Source: Hymenobacter terrenus (GTDB taxonomy: Bacteria > Bacteroidota > Bacteroidia > Cytophagales > Hymenobacteraceae). Taken from it: 64,000 nt of DNA. Below the pieces are notes generated by a model. The model searched no databases, was not told where the DNA came from, and was given only the letters and a program-made list of their open reading frames with translations. Position numbers and translations under genes: made by a program. The stretch is taken from positions 1 through 64,000 of the forward strand of contig NZ_LATM01000012.1 in the NCBI RefSeq assembly GCF_000972495.1, read 5' to 3'. Below are positions 59,420 to 64,000 of this stretch, piece after piece. Position 1 is the first letter of the stretch, and every line of letters begins with the position of its first letter.

Positions 59420-60826
59420 TTATTCATAGCTTTCAAACGGCCACCGTCCTAACCGCCGGCTCCAGAGCAGAAACGCCACCGTGCCAAGAGCCATCATGCC
59501 CAAAGCCGCCAGTTGGAAATACAGCTTGAAGTGCAACGTGCCCCAAGTTACTTCGGCTGGCGCGATGCCCCAAAACACGGCCAGCCATACCATAATAGCC
59601 AGAATGACCGGCACAGGATAGAGCGGCATTTTGAAGGGCAGCGCCGCCGTGCCGCGCCGACGGCGCAACAGCATCAGCCCCACGGCCTGACCCACGAACT
59701 GCACCAGGATGCGCATGGCGAGGATGGCCGAAATAACCTCGCCCAACCGGAACAGTAGGCTGAACACGAAGCCTGTGCCGCCCAGCAGCAACAGCGACAC
59801 GTAGGGGAACTGCTTGGTAGGGTGCAGCTTGCCGAAAATGGGCAGAAATTCACCATCAGCCGCCGCGGCATAGGGGATGCGCGAATAGCCAAGCAGCACC
59901 GCGAACAGCGAGGCAAACGCCACCAGCAGCACCAGCGCCGTGGCCAGCTGCGCCGCCGCCGGGCCATAGAGCCGCTCCATAAATACGCTGATAATGAACT
60001 GTGACTTGTCGCCGGCTCCAGCTTGCCAGCTTTGTACTTCCTGCCACGGAATGACGGTACCCACGCTCCAGTTCAGGAGTAAATAGAGCGCCGCGATGCC
60101 CAGAATACTCAGGAAAATGCTGCGCGGAATCACGCGTTGCGGCTCCCGGATTTCGGCGCCTAAGTGGCACACGTTGTAGTAGCCAAGGTAGGAATAAATG
60201 GTTTTGACGGCCGCTTGGCCCATAGCTGCCGATATCAGCAGGCCCGGTAGTGCCGGGATGCCGCCCGCAGGCAGGATGTCGACGTGGTGGTTGGGGTGGG
60301 TGATACCGCCGAAAATCAGCCAGCCCATCAGGCCGAGCACCCCCACCCACAGGGCCACGCCCAGCTTACCGATGTCTTCGATGCGGCGATAGAGCAGTAC
60401 GATGAGCAGTAGAACCACGGTACCGGCCACGGCTTTGGGCTGCCACCATTCGGTCATGGGCACGAGGTAGCCGAAATACTGAGCGAAGCCGATGGCACCC
60501 GAAGCCAACACCAGCGGCGACTGAATGAGCGTTTGCCAGACGTAGAGAAACGACATGAACCGGCCCCATTTCTGCTCACCATAGGCCAGCTTGAGGAAGC
60601 GATAGGAACCGCCGGCTTCGGGATAAGCAGCCCCCAACTCGCTCCAAACCAAGCCATCGACTGAGGCCAGAGCCGCACCCACCAGCCAGGCTAGCAGGAA
60701 GTTCGGGCCCATGAAGCCCATGACGAGCGGCAACGTGACAAAGGGACCGATGCCCACCATGTCAATCATATTTAACGCCGTGGCTTGAACCAGGCCAAGA
60801 CGGCGCTGAAGAGAAGGTGCAGACAT
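59420..60826 (-). CDS. APC-family amino acid permease
   Basis: 468 residues from MSAPSLQRRLGLVQATALNM. About twelve membrane spans. The first carries the unwound motif DMVGIGPFVTLPLVMGFMGP, and span 3-4 has VWSELGAAYPEAGGSYRFLK, the APC signature G[AS]YPxAGGxYxxxK. Later parts show CHLGAEIREPQRVIPRSIF, the conserved GEIxxPxR-like loop. It imports or exchanges an amino acid or amine across the inner membrane; substrate not determinable. It is followed by the lipoprotein gene 12 bases downstream. Confidence 0.88.
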   Translation of the reverse strand: MSAPSLQRRLGLVQATALNMIDMVGIGPFVTLPLVMGFMGPNFLLAWLVGAALASVDGLVWSELGAAYPEAGGSYRFLKLAYGEQKWGRFMSFLYVWQTLIQSPLVLASGAIGFAQYFGYLVPMTEWWQPKAVAGTVVLLLIVLLYRRIEDIGKLGVALWVGVLGLMGWLIFGGITHPNHHVDILPAGGIPALPGLLISAAMGQAAVKTIYSYLGYYNVCHLGAEIREPQRVIPRSIFLSILGIAALYLLLNWSVGTVIPWQEVQSWQAGAGDKSQFIISVFMERLYGPAAAQLATALVLLVAFASLFAVLLGYSRIPYAAAADGEFLPIFGKLHPTKQFPYVSLLLLGGTGFVFSLLFRLGEVISAILAMRILVQFVGQAVGLMLLRRRRGTAALPFKMPLYPVPVILAIMVWLAVFWGIAPAEVTWGTLHFKLYFQLAALGMMALGTVAFLLWSRRLGRWPFESYE

Positions 60827-61400
60827 AAGGCGAAAGTAATGGGCTTTCGCAGCAACTACCCACCCCAGGCTACCAAAACCGCAACGCTCCACTCTAGCCA
60901 CGGACACGCCATTGCCCAGCGACCCAGCATTGTCAGCTTGCCAACGGCCGGCTTTGGCGCTGAAGATTTAGATCAGCGCCAGGTCTTTCCTAAATTATAG
61001 AATCAATATAATTTTTCCACTGCACCTACAGCTAAGCAAGTGAGTACAGTGAGGCAACAGGTGCTTTTATTCACCGTCTGGGTTTGTCGTTGATATAACA
61101 AATTTGGTCGTTGGTCCAAATTAGGCACCCATTGACCTTATCGGCAGGAGGGTTCATCCTACCTTGCCTGATGAAGCCTTTTCATTCGTCTATTCAGCCG
61201 TGATTTACTCCTGTCTTCTGAGCTTAGACTAATATGCCTGCACCGGCCGAGCTGCGGCTACCGGAGAACTTGGCTTAGCTCAAGTTGAGGCCTTTGGCCA
61301 CGGCTGGGCACCGTCATGAAGTCGGGTTCTCTTTGCAGCATGCGCGGCATCCTGCCGCCCCCAACTCCCTTTCCTTCAATCATCCTCCTAGCCTACGCCT
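60827..61400. other. gene-free stretch before the VgrG-like gene
   Basis: 574 bases without a supported gene. Two small dyads stand out: ggcgctga (60956-60963)/tcagcgcc (60973-60980) and aatttgg (61101-61107)/ccaaatt (61116-61122), the second shaped like an operator. No promoter matching TTTG/TAnnTTTG is convincing. Confidence 0.5.
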
Positions 61401-63248
61401 ATGCCGCGCCCTGTAAGTACAACCGTGAGTTGTAACAATGCCGTACTGTGCCCCTCCTATGACATTCAACAGGTTTCGCTTAGCCAAAACGTATTTGGCC
61501 ACCATAAATTCGAGGTCTTACTGCCTTTCGACCAGGTAGAAAGTGCTACGGCGCCCTTCTTTACCGATGCCCATACCCGCTTGCTGGGCCAGCCACTCAC
61601 GATACGCTTAGAGGCTGATGGATTCCATTTCTTCAATGGCGAGCAGCAACTGCTATTTCAGGGAGTAGTTACGCACCTCAATACGGGCAAGGACAATGAA
61701 TTTGCGGGCAGCGTGGTAGTGAGCGGCTATAGCCCCTGCCAACTGCTGGCCAGTGGCCGCAAGAAGCGCACTTTCGTGAACCAGACGATGGCCACCATCT
61801 TCAATAAGGTGCTCAAGCCGTTTCCGGCCAACATGCTGGCCCGCGACATTGCGCCCTTGTACCGGAAGCCGCTACCGTATGCGGTGCAATACCAGGAAAC
61901 AGACTTCGACTTCCTTAGCCGCCTGGCTGCGGAGTATGGCGAATGGTTTTACTACGATGGCCGCACCCTGCGCCTGGGAACACCAGGCCCGAGTGAGGAG
62001 GTTGATTTCTGGGCCGATGGTCGTTACAATACCTTCCGGTTTGGCATGACCCTGCAGCCCGCCAAGGAGCGGCTGACAGGGTACAACTACCAGAAGAACG
62101 AGCATTTCCAGCGTACTACCGAGCGCCAGCAGGTAGCCGGGCTACAGGGAACGTCTTTTGCAGGGTACACCCTGCCTTTCGTGCAGCACGCCCTGAATCA
62201 GTCGGAAAAATTGTACGACGAGGCACATCGGGTGTCGAACCGGATAGCCCAAGGCAGCAGCGAGCTTGACGCGGAGGCCCTGCGGCAAAAATCCAGCACG
62301 GTTGCCAGCCTGGTTACGGTGCAAGGCACCAGCGACAACCTGCACCTGCAGGTGGGGCGCGTGCTGAATATCCGGAGCGAAGGCGTGGGCAGCCGCCACA
62401 ATGCGCCCGAATCTTTCGGCAAGTACCGCATCACGGCCATTACCCACACCATCGATGCCAAAGGCAACTACAGCAATGTCTTCACGGCCATTCCGTTTCA
62501 GGCCCAGATTCCACCGGCCAACCCCGATGCCGTTGAGCGGATCCTCGTCGGCAACCCGGAGCTAGCCGAGGTCATTGATGATAACGACCCGGCCAGACTG
62601 GGCCGCTTACGGGTGCGCTACTACTGGCCCGTGCAAGACCAGCAAGACGCCGAAACCAGCTGGATCCGGGGCGTAACTCCGTACAGCGGCGACGGCAAAG
62701 GTCAGATGTTTAATCCCGAGATTGGCTCCCAGGTGCTGGTCGCTTACGAAGATGGTATGGCCGAACAGCCATTTGTAGTGGGCAATATGGTGCACGGCAA
62801 CAACCGTCAGGGCGCCTCGTACTCGCGCACCAATAACCACGTGAAGGGCATCCAATCGAAGGCGGGCAATAAGCTGACTTTTAACGATATGACGGGAGCG
62901 ATGCAGATGCTGCTTTCCAACTCCAACAACAAAGGCACGGCTATGCAACTGGGCTTCGATGGGGCCGGCAACGTCACCATCAAAACCTTGGGACCGGTGC
63001 ACGTGTCGGGCAGTAGCATCACGCTGGAGGCCGGGCCGCTGGGTGAGATTAATATGCACGCTCGCCGTATCACGATGCAGGCCGAAGAGGAAATTGTGGC
63101 TCACTCCATCACCAAGGACATTCTGCTGGTAGCCAAAGAAACGCTTGCCTACCAGGCCAAAGAAGTAATGGGCAAAGCCGAAGAAATTATGCACCTGGAC
63201 GGAGGCCAAAAGCTGACAGCCGACTCCAGCGACTCCTACTACCTGTAG
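61401..63248 (+). CDS. VgrG-like spike protein (T6SS or related contractile system)
   Basis: 615 residues. The N-terminal gp27-like part has VSLSQNVFGHHKFEVLLPFD, VQYQETDFDFLSRLAAEYGE and WFYYDGRTLRLGTP; the gp5 OB-fold region near 400-460 has RLGRLRVRYYWPVQDQQDAE, GQMFNPEIGSQVLVAYEDG. The C-terminus has beta-helix spike repeats (GNVTIKTLGPVHVSGSSITL). This is the VgrG pattern of Bacteroidota type (T6SSiii) or extracellular contractile systems. It is the piercing tip; cargo is usually loaded on it. No sheath, tube or baseplate genes lie in the window, so it is an orphan vgrG island here. Confidence 0.85.
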   Translation: MPRPVSTTVSCNNAVLCPSYDIQQVSLSQNVFGHHKFEVLLPFDQVESATAPFFTDAHTRLLGQPLTIRLEADGFHFFNGEQQLLFQGVVTHLNTGKDNEFAGSVVVSGYSPCQLLASGRKKRTFVNQTMATIFNKVLKPFPANMLARDIAPLYRKPLPYAVQYQETDFDFLSRLAAEYGEWFYYDGRTLRLGTPGPSEEVDFWADGRYNTFRFGMTLQPAKERLTGYNYQKNEHFQRTTERQQVAGLQGTSFAGYTLPFVQHALNQSEKLYDEAHRVSNRIAQGSSELDAEALRQKSSTVASLVTVQGTSDNLHLQVGRVLNIRSEGVGSRHNAPESFGKYRITAITHTIDAKGNYSNVFTAIPFQAQIPPANPDAVERILVGNPELAEVIDDNDPARLGRLRVRYYWPVQDQQDAETSWIRGVTPYSGDGKGQMFNPEIGSQVLVAYEDGMAEQPFVVGNMVHGNNRQGASYSRTNNHVKGIQSKAGNKLTFNDMTGAMQMLLSNSNNKGTAMQLGFDGAGNVTIKTLGPVHVSGSSITLEAGPLGEINMHARRITMQAEEEIVAHSITKDILLVAKETLAYQAKEVMGKAEEIMHLDGGQKLTADSSDSYYL

Positions 63249-63294
63249 CATCGCGTTACCGTCTTGTCCTCTGCTCTTCTACTGATTTCTTGCG

Positions 63295-64000
63295 ATGATC
63301 AAACTGTCTCAATACGCCTACGTCTGTGACGGAGCGACGCTAAAATGCAGCCAAGGCAGTAAGCCGGGCAAGCTGCGAGTGCTGGCCAAACGCCCCACCG
63401 TGGGCGGCAAGCCGGGCAGCAACATCACCGACAATACCCCCATGGCCAACGTGACTCCCTTCGGGGTGTGCAAAATCACGAATAAAGCCTGCGTAATGCC
63501 TAGCCTGGCCGGGTGGGAAGAATATTTCCGCAACACCCGGCTGGGAGGCGCTCCGGCGCTCCTGGAATGCTGCACGAACCGGTGCGGCATGGGCGGCGAA
63601 ATAACGGTGAGCCGACACGGGCAAACGGGCATGCGGGAGTCGCTGGAACCCAAGCCGATTCCCGCACGCACCCCACCCACCGATGCTCAACAGAAGCTGG
63701 CGCAGTTGGCACTTCAGCGGCCCACATTCCAGCAGTTGCCAATCCAACAGTTAGCGGCTCAACAGTTGGGAGCCGGGCCAGCCCTTCAGCAAGGGGCGCT
63801 GCAACGGCCAGTGCTGCAACAGCTGGTGCAAGCGGGCCAGCGAATGGCGGAGCAGAAACTAGTCCAACTCGGGCAGGAACTGCTGGTGTCTGCCGTTGGG
63901 CAGGTTCTGCCGGTGGCTGGTCAGCTACTCGAAACAGCTTCTTCGCTGGGAGCAGGAGTCGCACAAGTAGCAGCCAGCCTTCAGCGTCAGGATAATTCAT
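63295..64000 (+). CDS. PAAR-like DUF4280 protein, partial, Gln-rich
   Basis: A frame open from ATG at 63295 to the window edge (235 codons, no stop). The N-terminal 110 residues follow the DUF4280 PAAR-like pattern: YAYVCDGATLKCSQGSKPGK, then NTPMANVTPFGVCKITNKAC, then ECCTNRCGMGGEITVS. Cys-rich, they would cap the VgrG spike. After residue 120 comes a Gln/Leu-rich stretch (QLALQRPTFQQLPIQQLAA) like a linker before a toxin or other cargo domain, which lies outside the window. It starts 46 bases after the VgrG stop. The product is likely loaded on that VgrG. Confidence 0.78.
   Translation, partial: MIKLSQYAYVCDGATLKCSQGSKPGKLRVLAKRPTVGGKPGSNITDNTPMANVTPFGVCKITNKACVMPSLAGWEEYFRNTRLGGAPALLECCTNRCGMGGEITVSRHGQTGMRESLEPKPIPARTPPTDAQQKLAQLALQRPTFQQLPIQQLAAQQLGAGPALQQGALQRPVLQQLVQAGQRMAEQKLVQLGQELLVSAVGQVLPVAGQLLETASSLGAGVAQVAASLQRQDNS

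Noticed and set aside
63500..64000. Long minus-strand frame at the right edge
   Set aside because: It is antisense to the DUF4280 gene, whose frame shows clear family motifs.

Overview
The window looks like a chromosome segment of a Hymenobacter-like member of the Bacteroidota (Cytophagales). The evidence is: GC-rich coding DNA; promoters of the Bacteroidota form TTTG, a 19-22 base spacer, then TAnnTTTG, in front of several operons; secreted proteins ending in type IX secretion sorting domains; Bacteroidota-only families (DUF3467, DUF4295); and the gene order tuf, secE, nusG, rplKAJL, rpoBC, rpsLG, fusA, rpsJ. The genus is an inference from protein style; no 16S gene is present.

Layout. 1-1.6 kb: a dead IS5-type transposase, an intact IS5-family element with an A8 frameshift site, and the remnant of a membrane glycosyltransferase. 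1.9-20.8 kb: one long leftward block of translation and transcription genes: tRNA-Tyr, tRNA-Gly, tRNA-Thr, tuf, tRNA-Trp, secE, nusG, rplK, rplA, rplJ, rplL, rpoB, rpoC, an unknown gene, a DUF3467 gene, rpsL, rpsG, fusA, rpsJ. The block ends at a terminator after rpsJ; no S10-operon genes follow. 20.9-30.5 kb: a secreted M1 peptidase, a biotin carrier protein, pyrH-frr, nadD-gmk, an ECF sigma factor with a zinc anti-sigma factor, two overlapping glycosyltransferases of the LPS-core type and a small lipoprotein. 30.7-45 kb: mostly accessory and secreted proteins (GNAT, a T9SS metalloprotease, two GH43 proteins, an S1/P1 nuclease, a GlcG/HbpS-like protein, an SBBP propeller, an amidase, a VOC protein) together with decayed genes. 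45.2-54.6 kb: tRNA-Asn, a Rieske-like lipoprotein with no histidine, ftsY, DUF4295, rpmG, an Xaa-Pro aminopeptidase, rpmB, a DUF5522 gene, two tandem secreted DUF2314-like proteins, ornithine aminotransferase and hemB. 55.3-58.6 kb: a three-gene cassette made of a small histidine-rich protein, a leucine-rich-repeat/DUF6745-like protein and a VWA protein with a duplicated C-terminal domain. 58.7-64 kb: a lipoprotein, an APC permease, a VgrG-like spike and a PAAR-like DUF4280 gene that runs off the window.

Two features stand out beyond the genes. Spacers inside core operons are built from degenerate 7-8 base tandem repeats arranged as inverted pairs, resembling the heptamer STRR repeats of cyanobacteria. 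Very long perfect hairpins (arms of 28, 36 and 40 bases) sit in intergenic DNA, two of them directly after stop codons, including nusG. The best candidates for an undescribed system are the cassette at 55.3-58.6 kb and the VgrG/DUF4280 pair whose C-terminal cargo lies outside the window.

Functions come from motif recognition and recalled family knowledge; no database search was run.
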